Below are positions 24,096-32,982 of a stretch of DNA of 64,000 nt, piece by piece. Position numbers and translations under genes: made by a program. How positions within the stretch are numbered: position 1 is the first letter of the stretch; the number at the start of each line of letters is the position of its first letter. Under the pieces are notes generated by a model, which was given only the letters and a program-made list of their open reading frames with translations, had not been told where the DNA came from and did no database searches. The DNA is from Methylorubrum rhodinum (lineage in GTDB: Bacteria > Pseudomonadota > Alphaproteobacteria > Rhizobiales > Beijerinckiaceae). The stretch spans positions 202,417 to 266,416 of the forward strand of contig NZ_JACHOP010000006.1 of assembly GCF_014199935.1 (NCBI RefSeq), given 5' to 3'.

Positions 24096-25664
24096 GTGGT
24101 GAAGACTGGTTCGAAGACCCTTCGCCTGATCCTCGGCGACCAGCTTCACCGCCGCATCGCGACGCTCTCCGACCTCGATCCCGACACCGACATCGTCCTG
24201 ATGGTCGAGGTGCGGGCCGAGGCGACCTATGTCCGCCACCACAAGCAGAAGATCGCCTTCCTGTTCGCGGCAATGCGCCACTTCGCCCGCGATCTCGAAG
24301 CGGAGGGCGTCACCGTCGATTACGTGCGCCTCGGCGACCCCGAGAACACCGGCTCGTTCGGCGGCGAACTGGAGCGGGCGTTCGAACGCCACACGCCGGA
24401 GCGCGTGGTCGTCACCGAGCCCGGCGAGTGGCGCGTCTGGGAGATGATGCAGGACTGGCGGGAAAGCCTGCCGCTGGAGATCCGCGAGGACAACCGCTTC
24501 CTCTGCTCGCGCGCCCGGTTCGAGGCCTGGGCGGAAGGGCGCAAGAGCCTGCGGATGGAGACGTTCTACCGCGACATGCGCAAGCGCACCGGCCTGTTGA
24601 TGGAGGGGGCTGAGCCCGAGGGCGGGCGCTGGAATTTCGATGCCGAGAACCGAAAGGCCCTGCCGAAATCTCTGGAGCCGCCGGAGCGCCTCGCCTTCCA
24701 GCCGGACGCCATCACGCGGGAGGTGATCGAACTGGTCGAGGCCGAGTTCGGCGACCATTTCGGCCGGCTCGACGGTTTTTCCTGGCCCGTCACCCGGAAG
24801 GACGCGCTGAAAGTTCTGGCCGGCTTCCTGAAGGAGGGGCTGCCGCGCTTCGGCGACTATCAGGACGCCATGCGAACAAACGCGCCGTTCCTCTATCACG
24901 CCCTGATCTCGCCGATGCTGAACGCCGGCCTCCTCGACGCGGAGGAGGTCTGCCGCGCCGCCGAGCGCGCCTATCGTGAGGGCCGGGTGCCGCTGAACTG
25001 CGCCGAGGGCTTCATCCGCCAGATCCTCGGCTGGCGCGAATACGTGCGCGGCCTCTACTGGGCGCGGATGCCCGACTACGCCCGCAGCAACGCGCTCTCG
25101 GCGACGCGCGACCTGCCGTGGTTCTACTGGTCGGGCGAGACGGAGATGGCCTGTCTCGAGGCCTGCATCGGACAGACCCGCGACCACGCCTACGCCCACC
25201 ACATCCAGCGCCTGATGGTGCTCGGCAACTTCGCGCTGATCGCCGGGATCGCACCGGCGCAGGTCGAGGAATGGTACCTCGTCGTCTATGCCGACGCCTA
25301 CGAGTGGGTGGAACTGCCCAACGTCCACGGCATGGTGCTGTGGGCGGACGGCGGGGTGATGGGCTCCAAGCCCTACGCGGCGTCCGGCGCCTATATCGAC
25401 CGGATGTCGGATTATTGCCGCGGGTGTGCCTACGACGTGAAGCTGAAGGCCGGTCTGACGGCCTGCCCGTTCAACTACCTCTATTGGAATTTTTTGATCG
25501 AGAACGCGGAGCGCCTGTCGGGCAACCCGCGCCTGAGCATGCCCTACCGAACCCTGGAGCGGTTCGGGCCGAAGCGCCGGGCCGAGATTACGGCGGATGC
25601 CAGCCGCTTCCTCGATACGCTATCGGCGGATCAGAGCGCGTTCCAGATCGCCAGCCCGAGATAG
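24096..25664 (+). CDS. phrB: FeS-type bacterial photolyase/cryptochrome (6-4 photolyase class)
   Basis: 522 aa, GTG start at 24096 (a second GTG at 24099). It belongs to the FeS-BCP class: N-terminal Rossmann half LRLILGDQLHRRIATL, FAD-binding helical half with GWREYVRGLYW and HAYAHHIQRLMVLGNFALI. The iron-sulfur cysteines are MACLEACIGQ near residue 350, and CRGC plus a further Cys in GLTACPFNYLYW (about 445-465). This class repairs 6-4 photoproducts using FAD and a lumazine-type antenna. It follows the SDR gene by 8 bp. The last 34 bp overlap the convergent BcsS-like gene. Confidence 0.93.
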   Translation: MVKTGSKTLRLILGDQLHRRIATLSDLDPDTDIVLMVEVRAEATYVRHHKQKIAFLFAAMRHFARDLEAEGVTVDYVRLGDPENTGSFGGELERAFERHTPERVVVTEPGEWRVWEMMQDWRESLPLEIREDNRFLCSRARFEAWAEGRKSLRMETFYRDMRKRTGLLMEGAEPEGGRWNFDAENRKALPKSLEPPERLAFQPDAITREVIELVEAEFGDHFGRLDGFSWPVTRKDALKVLAGFLKEGLPRFGDYQDAMRTNAPFLYHALISPMLNAGLLDAEEVCRAAERAYREGRVPLNCAEGFIRQILGWREYVRGLYWARMPDYARSNALSATRDLPWFYWSGETEMACLEACIGQTRDHAYAHHIQRLMVLGNFALIAGIAPAQVEEWYLVVYADAYEWVELPNVHGMVLWADGGVMGSKPYAASGAYIDRMSDYCRGCAYDVKLKAGLTACPFNYLYWNFLIENAERLSGNPRLSMPYRTLERFGPKRRAEITADASRFLDTLSADQSAFQIASPR

Positions 25665-26437
25665 GGGCCGGGGCGGGTGCGCCCGTCGGCCTGCCCCTCG
25701 AACTGGCAGCCGGCCGAGAGGCGGAAGCGGTAGCCGCCGAGGGCGTAGTCCGTCGCGTGGAACCCGACGCTCCATTTCCGGTAGCCGGTGTGGTCGAGGT
25801 AGGCCGCCGCCTCGGGGCCGAGATAGGCGCCGAACAGGGCATATCCCCAGGACAGGCGGGCCCAAGCATCGCCCCTTGCCGAGCCGAGGATCACGGTGGC
25901 GGTCGCCAGCGTCGATTCCGTCGGCCGTGCCCAGACTTCGCCGTGCAGTCGCACGCCGCTGCGCAGGGGCAGCATCACCGCGCCGCCCGCGCCCGTCAGC
26001 ATCTCGGCGGAGAGTTCGGGCCCCGCCATCACCGTCACCACGCCCCAGGGCCGGACGAACTGGTAGCCGCCGAGCGCCGCGCCGAGCAGGGTGGTCCGCA
26101 CCAGCACCGGCAGGCGGCCCCCACCTTCCAGCCGCACCCCGCTGCCCGCACTCACCAGCACGACGGGTCCGTCCCGATCGAAGCGGTCGAAGGCGACCTT
26201 GGCGCCGCTGGTCGAGAAGGCGGAGGAACCGGCCTCCAGACTGCTGAAGAGGACGGTGCGCAAACCCGTCTCCTCCGCCCAGGCCGGGCTCCAGGCCAAA
26301 GCCGCAGCTAGCGAAGCCCACAGCCATCGCACGAGGCGGGCCGCCGTCTGCCGTGCGGCCGGGATCCTGCCGTCGCCCCTTCTTGCGCGGGTGCCGCTCC
26401 CCATCGGTGGTCGTGCGCCGTCATGCCGAGAGCGCAA
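25631..26437 (-). CDS. bcsS: BcsS-like (cellulose biosynthesis) outer-membrane-type protein
   Basis: 268 aa from 26437, or 257 from an ATG at 26404. A signal peptide lies at about residues 35-54 (VRWLWASLAAALAWSPAWA). The mature part is beta-rich (AGSSAFSTSGAKVAFDRFD, LPVLVRTTLLGAALGGYQF, DAWARLSWGYALFGAYLGPE, WSVGFHATDYALGGYRFRLS), like a small barrel. I recognise the pattern from Methylobacterium proteins annotated BcsS. No bcsA/B/Z genes are in the window, so it is apart from any cellulose synthase operon. Role in exopolysaccharide export is unproven. Confidence 0.65.
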   Translation of the reverse strand: MRSRHDGARPPMGSGTRARRGDGRIPAARQTAARLVRWLWASLAAALAWSPAWAEETGLRTVLFSSLEAGSSAFSTSGAKVAFDRFDRDGPVVLVSAGSGVRLEGGGRLPVLVRTTLLGAALGGYQFVRPWGVVTVMAGPELSAEMLTGAGGAVMLPLRSGVRLHGEVWARPTESTLATATVILGSARGDAWARLSWGYALFGAYLGPEAAAYLDHTGYRKWSVGFHATDYALGGYRFRLSAGCQFEGQADGRTRPGPYLGLAIWNAL

Positions 26438-26679
26438 AGATCTGTCACAATCTCAGGCTGTGACCAGAAGTTTATGAAATATTGACTGTTTTCGGCGCGG
26501 GGATAATCTCTAAGTTATCAATTCGATCGACATTCCAACTTCAGGATTATGACTGAAGCCCGGCTTGCCGCGGGAGTGATTCGCCGCACGTCGTCTGACG
26601 CGGTGCGGCGGGAACCGCTTGGCGGAATGTTCAGCTTGGGCTAGAGCCGCGCCTGTCCGAAGCCAATGGCCGAGCCGGT

Positions 26680-27312
26680 TTGTCCTCCGCTGCGCGCACC
26701 TCCGATGTTCTCACCTTGCTTGCGAGCCAGGAGAGCGAGCGGCTGACGGTCGGCGACATCATCGCCGTGCTGCGCGACCGCGCGTTCGCGCTGCTCGTGG
26801 TTCTGCTCGGCCTGCCCAACTGTCTGCCGATGCCGCCGCCGATTCCGCTGGTCTGCGGGCTCCTGCTGCTCGTCATCGCGGTGCAGATCGTGGCCGGCAT
26901 GTCCTCGCCGTGGCTGCCCAAGCGCGTGCTCGGCCAGTCCGTCGCCCGCGAGACGGTGGCCAAGGCGGTCACCCGCGCGGTGCCGCTGCTGCGCCGGCTG
27001 GAGCGCTGGTCGAAGCCGCGCATGAGCGTGTTCGAGACCGCCCTCGGCATGCGCGGCACGGGCGTGCTGATCCTGGCGATGGCGCTGGCGCTGATCGTGG
27101 CGCCGCCCTTCTTCGGTCAGATCCCCCTAGGGCTCGCGGTCTCGCTGATCGGGCTCGGGCTGGTGGAGCGCGACGGCGTCGTCGTCCTGATCGGCGTCGT
27201 CATCGGCGGGGTCGGCGTCGGCATCTCGATCGGCTTCGTCTACACCCTGTTCGCCAGCGTGATGAGCGCGCTGCACTGGCTCAGCCAGTCGATTCCGGGG
27301 CTGGCCTCGTAA
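26680..27312 (+). CDS. exoD: ExoD-like exopolysaccharide synthesis protein
   Basis: 210 aa from a TTG at 26680 (start uncertain; an ATG at 26666 is in another frame). The ExoD family pattern is clear: DIIAVLRDRAFALLVVLLGL, PNCLPMPPPIPLVCGLLLL, then a basic loop, and three further membrane segments. ExoD is needed for normal exopolysaccharide production and alkali tolerance in rhizobia; its biochemistry is unknown. The upstream region (26438-26679) is AT-rich and likely carries the promoter. Convergent with the znuB gene. Confidence 0.85.
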   Translation: MSSAARTSDVLTLLASQESERLTVGDIIAVLRDRAFALLVVLLGLPNCLPMPPPIPLVCGLLLLVIAVQIVAGMSSPWLPKRVLGQSVARETVAKAVTRAVPLLRRLERWSKPRMSVFETALGMRGTGVLILAMALALIVAPPFFGQIPLGLAVSLIGLGLVERDGVVVLIGVVIGGVGVGISIGFVYTLFASVMSALHWLSQSIPGLAS

Positions 27313-27322
27313 GGGGGCCCGC

Positions 27323-28210
27323 TCACGCCTCCAGATGGCGCCGCCGGACGAGGCGGCGGAGGAGGCCGCCGCGGGGACCGACCAGCATCGAGACGAGGTA
27401 GAGCGCGCCCGCCGCCAGCACGATCGCCGGCCCTGTCGGGAGGCGGATGCCGGCGTGGTAGGAGACGAGCAGCCCCGTCACGCTCGCCAGCATCGAGATC
27501 AGCATCGAGACGGGGATCAGCCCCGAGAGGTCGGCGGCCCAGAACCGGGCGGCGATGGCCGGTAGCAGCATCAGGCCCACCGCCAGCAGCGTGCCGAGCG
27601 CCTGGAAGCCGCCGACGAGGTTGATCACCACCAGCGCCAGGAAAGCCGAATGCACCGGGCCGCCGACGCGCCCGACGGTGCGCAGGAACAGCGGATCGAC
27701 GCACTCGATCACCAGCGGGCGGTAGAGCGCGGCCAGCGCTAGAAGCGTCAGGCTCGCGATGCCGCCGAGCAGCGTCAGGGCGTCGTCGTCGAGCGCCAGC
27801 ACCGTGCCGAACAGGATGTGCAGCAGGTCGATCTGCGAGCCACGCAGCGAGACGAGGAACACGCCGCCAGCGAGCGAGATCAGGTAGAAGGCGGCGAGAC
27901 TCGCATCCTCCTTCAGCACGGTCGAGCGGGTGACGAAGCCGGCGGCCAGCGCCACGGCGAGGCCGGCGATCAGTCCGCCGAGCGTCATCGCCGGCAGCGA
28001 CAGGCCGGCGACGAGGAAGCCCGCGGCGGCGCCCGGCAGGATGGCGTGGCTCATCGCCTCGCTCATCAGGCTCATCCGGCGCAGCATCAGGAAGACGCCG
28101 AGCGGCGGCGCCGACAGCGACAGGGCGAGGCAGCCCGCGAGCGCCCGGCGCATGAAGCCGAACTCGACGAAGGGACCGATCAGCAGGTCGGACAGGCCGT
28201 CGAGGGTCAC
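27323..28210 (-). CDS. znuB: zinc ABC transporter permease
   Basis: 295 aa, GTG start at 28210 overlapping the znuC stop (GTGA). Eight or nine membrane segments in the ABC-3 family pattern: FMRRALAGCLALSLSAPPLG, MSLMSEAMSHAILPGAAAGF, LVVINLVGGFQALGTLLAVG and LLPAIAARFWAADL. ZnuB forms the inner-membrane channel for zinc (or manganese) uptake with ZnuC and a ZnuA binding protein. znuA is not next to it and must lie elsewhere. Divergent placement from zur with a Zur box between supports zinc. Confidence 0.9.
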   Translation of the reverse strand: MTLDGLSDLLIGPFVEFGFMRRALAGCLALSLSAPPLGVFLMLRRMSLMSEAMSHAILPGAAAGFLVAGLSLPAMTLGGLIAGLAVALAAGFVTRSTVLKEDASLAAFYLISLAGGVFLVSLRGSQIDLLHILFGTVLALDDDALTLLGGIASLTLLALAALYRPLVIECVDPLFLRTVGRVGGPVHSAFLALVVINLVGGFQALGTLLAVGLMLLPAIAARFWAADLSGLIPVSMLISMLASVTGLLVSYHAGIRLPTGPAIVLAAGALYLVSMLVGPRGGLLRRLVRRRHLEA

Positions 28211-29046
28211 CGGGCGGCTCCGTGGCCGGCACGGCCGTGGGCATGGGCATGCCCTTGATGCTGGTCGTGCCCGTGGTGATCGTGCGCCGCGGCCGGCTCG
28301 GCCTCGTGCCGGCCCAGGTGCTGGCTCTCATGCCGGCAGATCGCGGCGGCCTCGTCCCAGGCCTCCGACAGGGCGAGCGCGCGGGCGAGCACCGGCGGCG
28401 TCAGCACGTCCGCGGTCGGCCCCCAGGCGATGGGCCGGCGGGCCAGCACCAGGGTCGAGGGAAAGTGCGCGCGCACCTGATGCAGGTCGTGGAGCGCAGC
28501 GACCACGGTGCGGCCCTCCCGGTGCCAGCCGCGGATCAGGGCGATCAGGTCGGCGGTGGTGCGCTCGTCGATGCCGGTGAAGGGCTCGTCGAGCAGGATC
28601 AGGCGCGCGTCCTGCAGGATCAGCCGGGCGAACAGCGCCCGCTGGAACTGACCGCCGGAGAGCGTGCCGATCGGCCGATCCTCGAAGCCGGTGAGCCCCA
28701 CGGCGGCCAGCGCGTCGAGAAGCTTCGGGCGGTGCCGCGCGAGGCTCGCCCAGGCGCCGAATGGCCGCCACAGGCCCATCGCGGCCAGATCCAGCACGCT
28801 GACCGGGAAGCTGCGGTCGATCTCGGCGGCCTGGGGCAGGTAGGCGATCGCCTTCGTGCCCGTCTCGATCGCGCCGTCCAGCACCCCGACCTCGCCGACG
28901 ATGCCCTTGAGCAGGGTCGACTTGCCGGCCCCGTTCGGCCCCACCAGCGCCAGCAGGTCGCCGGACGCGACCGTGCCGTCGAGATGGTGCACGGCCGGGT
29001 GCCGGTCGTAGCCGAGCGTCAGACCGCGGAAGCGGATCGCGCTCAC
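28207..29046 (-). CDS. znuC: zinc ABC transporter ATP-binding protein
   Basis: 279 aa from the GTG at 29046, which overlaps the stop of the small membrane protein upstream (GTGA). Walker [10 protein letters not shown], signature LSGGQFQR, Walker B RLILLDEPFTGID, switch His in ALHD. The C-terminal 40 residues are histidine-rich (HDHHGHDQHQGHAHAH), a likely zinc-binding tail. It pairs with ZnuB. Expression should be repressed by Zur at high zinc through the box at 29266-29280. Confidence 0.92.
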   Translation of the reverse strand: MSAIRFRGLTLGYDRHPAVHHLDGTVASGDLLALVGPNGAGKSTLLKGIVGEVGVLDGAIETGTKAIAYLPQAAEIDRSFPVSVLDLAAMGLWRPFGAWASLARHRPKLLDALAAVGLTGFEDRPIGTLSGGQFQRALFARLILQDARLILLDEPFTGIDERTTADLIALIRGWHREGRTVVAALHDLHQVRAHFPSTLVLARRPIAWGPTADVLTPPVLARALALSEAWDEAAAICRHESQHLGRHEAEPAAAHDHHGHDQHQGHAHAHGRAGHGAAR

Positions 29047-29177
29047 GCGGCCTGCGCCCACAGGATCATGGCCCAGAGCAGCCCGGACAGCACGAAGGCC
29101 GCGGCGAGCCGCAGGGACGCCCCGCTGCGGAACAGGGAGCGGCGCGGGAGACGGTCGGCCCCGCCGGCACGGATCAT
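29043..29177 (-). CDS. small membrane protein ahead of znuC
   Basis: 44 aa, ATG at 29177 with GGGAAAG upstream. N-terminal basic half (RAGGADRLPRRSLFRSGAS), then one membrane segment, LRLAAAFVLSGLLWAMILW. Its stop overlaps the znuC start by 4 bp and it is the first gene after the Zur box, so it should be zinc-regulated. No family recognised. Could be an accessory subunit of the zinc transporter or a leader peptide whose translation feeds znuC. Confidence 0.55.
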   Translation of the reverse strand: MIRAGGADRLPRRSLFRSGASLRLAAAFVLSGLLWAMILWAQAA

Positions 29178-29265
29178 GGGGCTTTCCCGGAAGTGTGAGC
29201 GATGTCGAAGCGGGCGCCGCGCTCGTCGTTGCCCGATGGCGGGCGGGCGCCTATCTTGAGGCGGC

Positions 29266-29280
29266 TGATACACTGTAACA
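29266..29280. promoter_or_regulatory. Zur box between zur and znu genes
   Basis: TGATACACTGTAACA, a 7-1-7 near-palindrome (six of seven positions pair), the form expected for alphaproteobacterial Zur sites. It lies 89 bp from the start of the minus-strand operon and 38 bp before zur. One dimer here could repress both. The site was found by eye and not scored. Confidence 0.6.
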
Positions 29281-29317
29281 CGGCCCCGTTTCAATCGGGC
29301 CGGATGGGGAGGCCGGG

Positions 29318-29869
29318 ATGCGCGCAGACGCGCCGCACGACCGAAGTCACGATCCTCTGCATGATCATTCGCACGATCACCACCACGAGGAGCGGCACGG
29401 CTGCGGGCAATGCGCCGAGGGCGCGACCGAGCGGGCCGCGCGCCTGTGCCAGGCGCGCGGGCTGCAATTCACGCCCCTGCGCCGGGACGTCCTGGCCGTG
29501 GTGGCGGCCGAGGGGCGCCCGCTCGGTGCCTACGACATCGCCGAGCGGCTGAGCGGGCAGGGGGGGCGGCGGGTCGCGGCGGTCTCGGTCTACCGGGCGC
29601 TCGACTTCCTGACCGAGCAGGGGCTGGTCCACCGCATCTCCAGCCGCAACGCCTTCGTCTCCTGCGGTCACGACCACGGCGCGGGCGCGAGCCTCGTCTT
29701 CCTGATCTGCCGCAATTGCGGCGGCATCGACGAGATGACGGCGCCCGCGGTGGAGAGCGCGCTCGACGCCACCCTGGCGCGGGCGGGTTTCACGCCGAGG
29801 AGCCGCATTCTGGAGGTCGAGGGGGAGTGCGGCGCCTGCCGCGAGCGCGGCGGCGCGGCCGCGGGCTGA
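29318..29869 (+). CDS. zur: Fur-family zinc regulator
   Basis: 183 aa, ATG at 29318 with GGGAGG upstream. The N-terminal extension is histidine-rich (HDPLHDHSHDHHHEERHGCG), unusual for Zur and a possible zinc sensor or sink. The Fur winged helix is at about 45-105 (GLQFTPLRRDVLAVVAAEGR, VSVYRALDFLTEQGLV). Metal ligands follow: HDHG, CRNCGGIDEM and the C-terminal CGACRERG, that is, the two CxxC pairs of the structural zinc site. Divergent from the zinc transporter genes. Confidence 0.9.
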   Translation: MRADAPHDRSHDPLHDHSHDHHHEERHGCGQCAEGATERAARLCQARGLQFTPLRRDVLAVVAAEGRPLGAYDIAERLSGQGGRRVAAVSVYRALDFLTEQGLVHRISSRNAFVSCGHDHGAGASLVFLICRNCGGIDEMTAPAVESALDATLARAGFTPRSRILEVEGECGACRERGGAAAG

Positions 29870-29928
29870 CGTTTCGACGGCTCCCCTCGCTCCTCCACGC
29901 CCGTCCTTCCGGGGCTCGCCACAGGCGA

Positions 29929-29995
29929 GAACCCGGAATCCACGACTGGCCTCGACGCTTCTTTCCGCGTCGCATCACGGGTGGATTCCGGGTTC
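29929..29995. repeat. extragenic palindrome
   Basis: GAACCCGGAATCCAC at 29929-29943 pairs perfectly with GTGGATTCCGGGTTC at 29981-29995; the loop is 37 bases with a lesser CGACGC/GCGTCG stem. A third half-copy, CGACCCGGAATGACGG, follows at about 30004-30019. This lies between convergent zur and the sugar transferase gene and may serve both as terminator. The CCGGAAT motif is a common intergenic repeat in Rhizobiales. Confidence 0.65.
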
Positions 29996-30034
29996 GCTTA
30001 TCAGCGACCCGGAATGACGGCGTCGAGCCAAGTC

Positions 30035-31540
30035 TCAAAAGGCGTTGCGATAGGCCCGCGGCGAGATCACCGTCTGGACGATGATGCTCATGTCGAGCCA
30101 GATCGACCAGTTGTCGATGTAGTGCAGGTCGGCCTGGACGCGGGCCTCCATCGCGGCATCGGTGCGGGTCTCTCCCCGAAAACCGTTGACCTGGGCCCAG
30201 CCGGTGATGCCGGGCTTCACGTTGTGGCGGCGCGCGTAAAGGGCGATGCGCCGTTCGAAGCTGCGGTCGTGGGCGAGCGCGTGCGGGCGGGGCCCGACCA
30301 GCGACATGTCGCCCAGGATCACGTTGAGGAGTTGGGGCAACTCGTCGATGTTGGTCTTGCGCAGGAGCGCGCCGATGCGGGTGATGCGGTCGTCGTCGCG
30401 CGAGGCCTGCCGGAACGGCCCGTCGGGCTGGACCTTCATGCTGCGGAACTTGAAGACCCCGAAGGCCTGCTGGTTGAAGCCGTAGCGCCGCTGTCGGAAG
30501 AAGACCGGACCGGGGCTGTCGAGCTTGATCAGGACCGCGACGGCGAGGAACAGCGGCGCCAGAAGGATCAGTCCGATCCCCGCCAGCACGAGATCGAACA
30601 ATCGCTTGAGCATGACCTCGCCCGCCGAGAGCGGCCGGCGGCCGATATTGATGCCCGACAGGCGCCCGACGCGGGCGACCTGAAGGTCGGGGAAGCGGTC
30701 CATCATCACGCCGGGGCGCAGGTGCAGGGCCGCGGGCACCCGCAGGAAGGCGTCGATGCAGCGCTCGACGTCGGCGGATTCCGACCACGGCACCAGCACG
30801 AACACATCGTCGGGGCGCAGGAAGCGCACCACCGAGACCGCGAGGTCGAGGTCTTCGGCGAGCAGGGCCTCGGCGCTGGCCGCCCCCGCGCTGGCGTTGA
30901 AGCGGCGCAGGTAGCTCGTGCCGACGACCCTGAGGCCCAGGGCCTCGACGTCGTTGTTGGCGTAGAAGCCGGCGATGTCCTCCTCGTAACCGACGAGATG
31001 GACCCGGCTCACCGAGGCCGAGGCCGGCGTCACGTGGCGGCGCACCAGCGCCACCATCCGGGCGCGCACGAACAGGGTCGCGGGTAGCCCGACGAGGAAG
31101 AAGGCGGCGGAAGCGACGCGGGAGAAATCCGTCGAGGTCTTGGTCGCGAAGCCGATCAGCAGGGCGACCGCCCAGGCCAGCAGCCACAGGGTCGCGGTGC
31201 GGCGGCGCTGCGGGTTGCGGGCGAGGCAGTGCTCGATGCTGTACTCGCCGCGCACGAGGTTGGTCAGCAGGATGATGACGGCTAGCAGGCCCGCCGTCTG
31301 CACGTTGCGGCTGAGCGCGAGCGGGATCATCTCGCCGCCGGAGCTGTAGGCGTAGTAGGCCGCATCGACCAGAAAACCTGTGGCCACGATAGCCGAAAGA
31401 TCGGCCGCCAGCAGGGCCGAGGAGATGCCGAGGCGCAGCGCCGTGCGCTCGCGCCGCGGCATCAGGGCGGCCCAGACGGCGCGCCGCGCCCGCCCCAGGG
31501 ACAGGCGCTGGAAGTTCTGGGGAGGACGCTCGTGAAACAT
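30035..31540 (-). CDS. undecaprenyl-phosphate sugar phosphotransferase (WcaJ/PssY type)
   Basis: 501 aa. N-terminal four membrane segments (about 35-150), a CoA-binding-like domain (about 170-290, VHLVGYEEDIAGFYANNDVE), then a fifth membrane segment and the bacterial sugar transferase domain (about 310-500): VMLKRLFDLVLAGIGLILL, FKFRSMK, GPRPHA, PGITGWAQVNGFRGET and DLHYIDNWSIWLDMSII. It would load the first sugar 1-phosphate onto undecaprenyl phosphate to begin exopolysaccharide synthesis. It is monocistronic here, away from other eps genes, though exoD is 2.7 kb upstream. Confidence 0.9.
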   Translation of the reverse strand: MFHERPPQNFQRLSLGRARRAVWAALMPRRERTALRLGISSALLAADLSAIVATGFLVDAAYYAYSSGGEMIPLALSRNVQTAGLLAVIILLTNLVRGEYSIEHCLARNPQRRRTATLWLLAWAVALLIGFATKTSTDFSRVASAAFFLVGLPATLFVRARMVALVRRHVTPASASVSRVHLVGYEEDIAGFYANNDVEALGLRVVGTSYLRRFNASAGAASAEALLAEDLDLAVSVVRFLRPDDVFVLVPWSESADVERCIDAFLRVPAALHLRPGVMMDRFPDLQVARVGRLSGINIGRRPLSAGEVMLKRLFDLVLAGIGLILLAPLFLAVAVLIKLDSPGPVFFRQRRYGFNQQAFGVFKFRSMKVQPDGPFRQASRDDDRITRIGALLRKTNIDELPQLLNVILGDMSLVGPRPHALAHDRSFERRIALYARRHNVKPGITGWAQVNGFRGETRTDAAMEARVQADLHYIDNWSIWLDMSIIVQTVISPRAYRNAF

Positions 31541-31753
31541 CTGTCTCGCGCGGGTTCTGCCCGGGTCGGCGCCGAAGTGCCGGCTTGGGCGAGGACTGTC
31601 CCGGAACGGAACGCCTCACGGCCGTCCCGCCCCTTCTCGGGGTTCCTGGCGCAAGCGGCGCACCGGAGCGACCGTGCCGGAAACGAGACGGCGATTGCCC
31701 GGCCCCGGCCGGACTGCCATGGAGCGGGTGGGGCGCGGCGGACGGAGAGTGCG

Positions 31754-32959
31754 ATGCGTGCGAAGGCCGAGGCGCCGGAGGCCCAGGCGGCAGGCAGCGG
31801 GCCGGCGCTCGCGGTGCTCATGGGCCTCAGCCTGTCGCACCTGCTCAACGACCTCGTGCAATCGCTGCTGCCGGCGATCTACCCGCTGCTCAAGCAGAGT
31901 TTTCATCTCGATTTCGGGCAGATCGGGCTCATCACTCTGGCGTTCCAGGCGACCGCCTCGCTGCTCCAGCCCGTCGTCGGGCTCTACACCGACCGGCACC
32001 CGCTGCCGTTCTCGCTCGCCGCCGGTATGGGGCTGTCGCTGGCTGGCCTCGGGCTGCTCGCCGCCGCCCCGACCTACGCCGCGCTCGTCGCGGCCGCCGC
32101 CCTGGTCGGGCTCGGCTCGGCGATCTTCCATCCCGAGGCGAGCCGCGTGGCGCGCCTCGCCTCGGGCGGGCGCTACGGGCTGGCGCAATCGGTGTTCCAG
32201 GTCGGCGGCAATGCCGGCACCGCGCTCGGGCCGCTGCTCGCCGCCTTCGTGGTGGTGCCGCGCGGCCAGGGCAGCTTCGCGTGGTTCGGGATCGCGGCGC
32301 TCACCGGCATCGCCGTGCTGACCGTCGTCGGCCGCTGGTATGCGGGCCGGCTCGCCACGACGCCGCGGGTCGCCCGCACGACCAGCGGTGCCGCCGTCGG
32401 GCGCCTCAGCCGGACCCGGATCGTCGCCACCATCGCGATCCTGCTGGCGCTAATTTTTTCGAAATTCTTCTACACGGCGAGTTTCTCGTCCTATTACACG
32501 TTCTACCTGATCCACCGCTTCGGCGTGCCGGTGGCGCAGTCGCAGCTCTACCTGTTCGTGTTCCTCGGCGCCGTCGCGGCCGGCGCCCTGCTCGGCGGGC
32601 CGATCGGTGATCGGTTCGGGCGCAAGCTCGTGATCTGGGGATCGATCCTGGGCGTCCTGCCCTTCACCCTGGCGCTGCCGCACGCGAACCTGTTCTGGAC
32701 GGTGGCGCTCACGGTACCGATCGGCCTGATCCTGGCCTCGGCGCTGCCCGCGATCCTCGTCTACGCGCAGGATCTCTTGCCGGGCCGGATCGGCCTCGTC
32801 AGCGGGCTGTTCTACGGATTCGCCTTCGGCATGGGGGGCCTGGGCGCCGCGCTGCTCGGCGAACTCGCCGACCGGGTCGGCATCGAGCAGGTCTTTTCGA
32901 TGTGTGCCTACCTGCCCGTCATCGGGTTTCTGGCCGTGATGCTGCCGCGGCTGCGTTGA
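31754..32959 (+). CDS. MFS transporter, Fsr (fosmidomycin-resistance) type
   Basis: 401 aa from the ATG at 31754 with CGGAGAG upstream. Twelve membrane segments in two halves joined by a basic loop (about 200-215). The start LMGLSLSHLLNDLVQSLLPA and SAIFHPEASRVARLASGG match the Fsr subfamily of drug exporters. The motif GDRFGRK recurs in the second half. Substrate cannot be read; Fsr exports fosmidomycin-like compounds in E. coli. Confidence 0.85.
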   Translation: MRAKAEAPEAQAAGSGPALAVLMGLSLSHLLNDLVQSLLPAIYPLLKQSFHLDFGQIGLITLAFQATASLLQPVVGLYTDRHPLPFSLAAGMGLSLAGLGLLAAAPTYAALVAAAALVGLGSAIFHPEASRVARLASGGRYGLAQSVFQVGGNAGTALGPLLAAFVVVPRGQGSFAWFGIAALTGIAVLTVVGRWYAGRLATTPRVARTTSGAAVGRLSRTRIVATIAILLALIFSKFFYTASFSSYYTFYLIHRFGVPVAQSQLYLFVFLGAVAAGALLGGPIGDRFGRKLVIWGSILGVLPFTLALPHANLFWTVALTVPIGLILASALPAILVYAQDLLPGRIGLVSGLFYGFAFGMGGLGAALLGELADRVGIEQVFSMCAYLPVIGFLAVMLPRLR

Positions 32960-32982
32960 GGCCGCCGCGGCACCTGAGAAAA

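Noticed and set aside
26666..27401. Alternative ATG-started frame at 26619-27401 overlapping exoD
   Set aside because: The translation is arginine-rich without motifs, whereas the TTG frame gives a clean ExoD protein.
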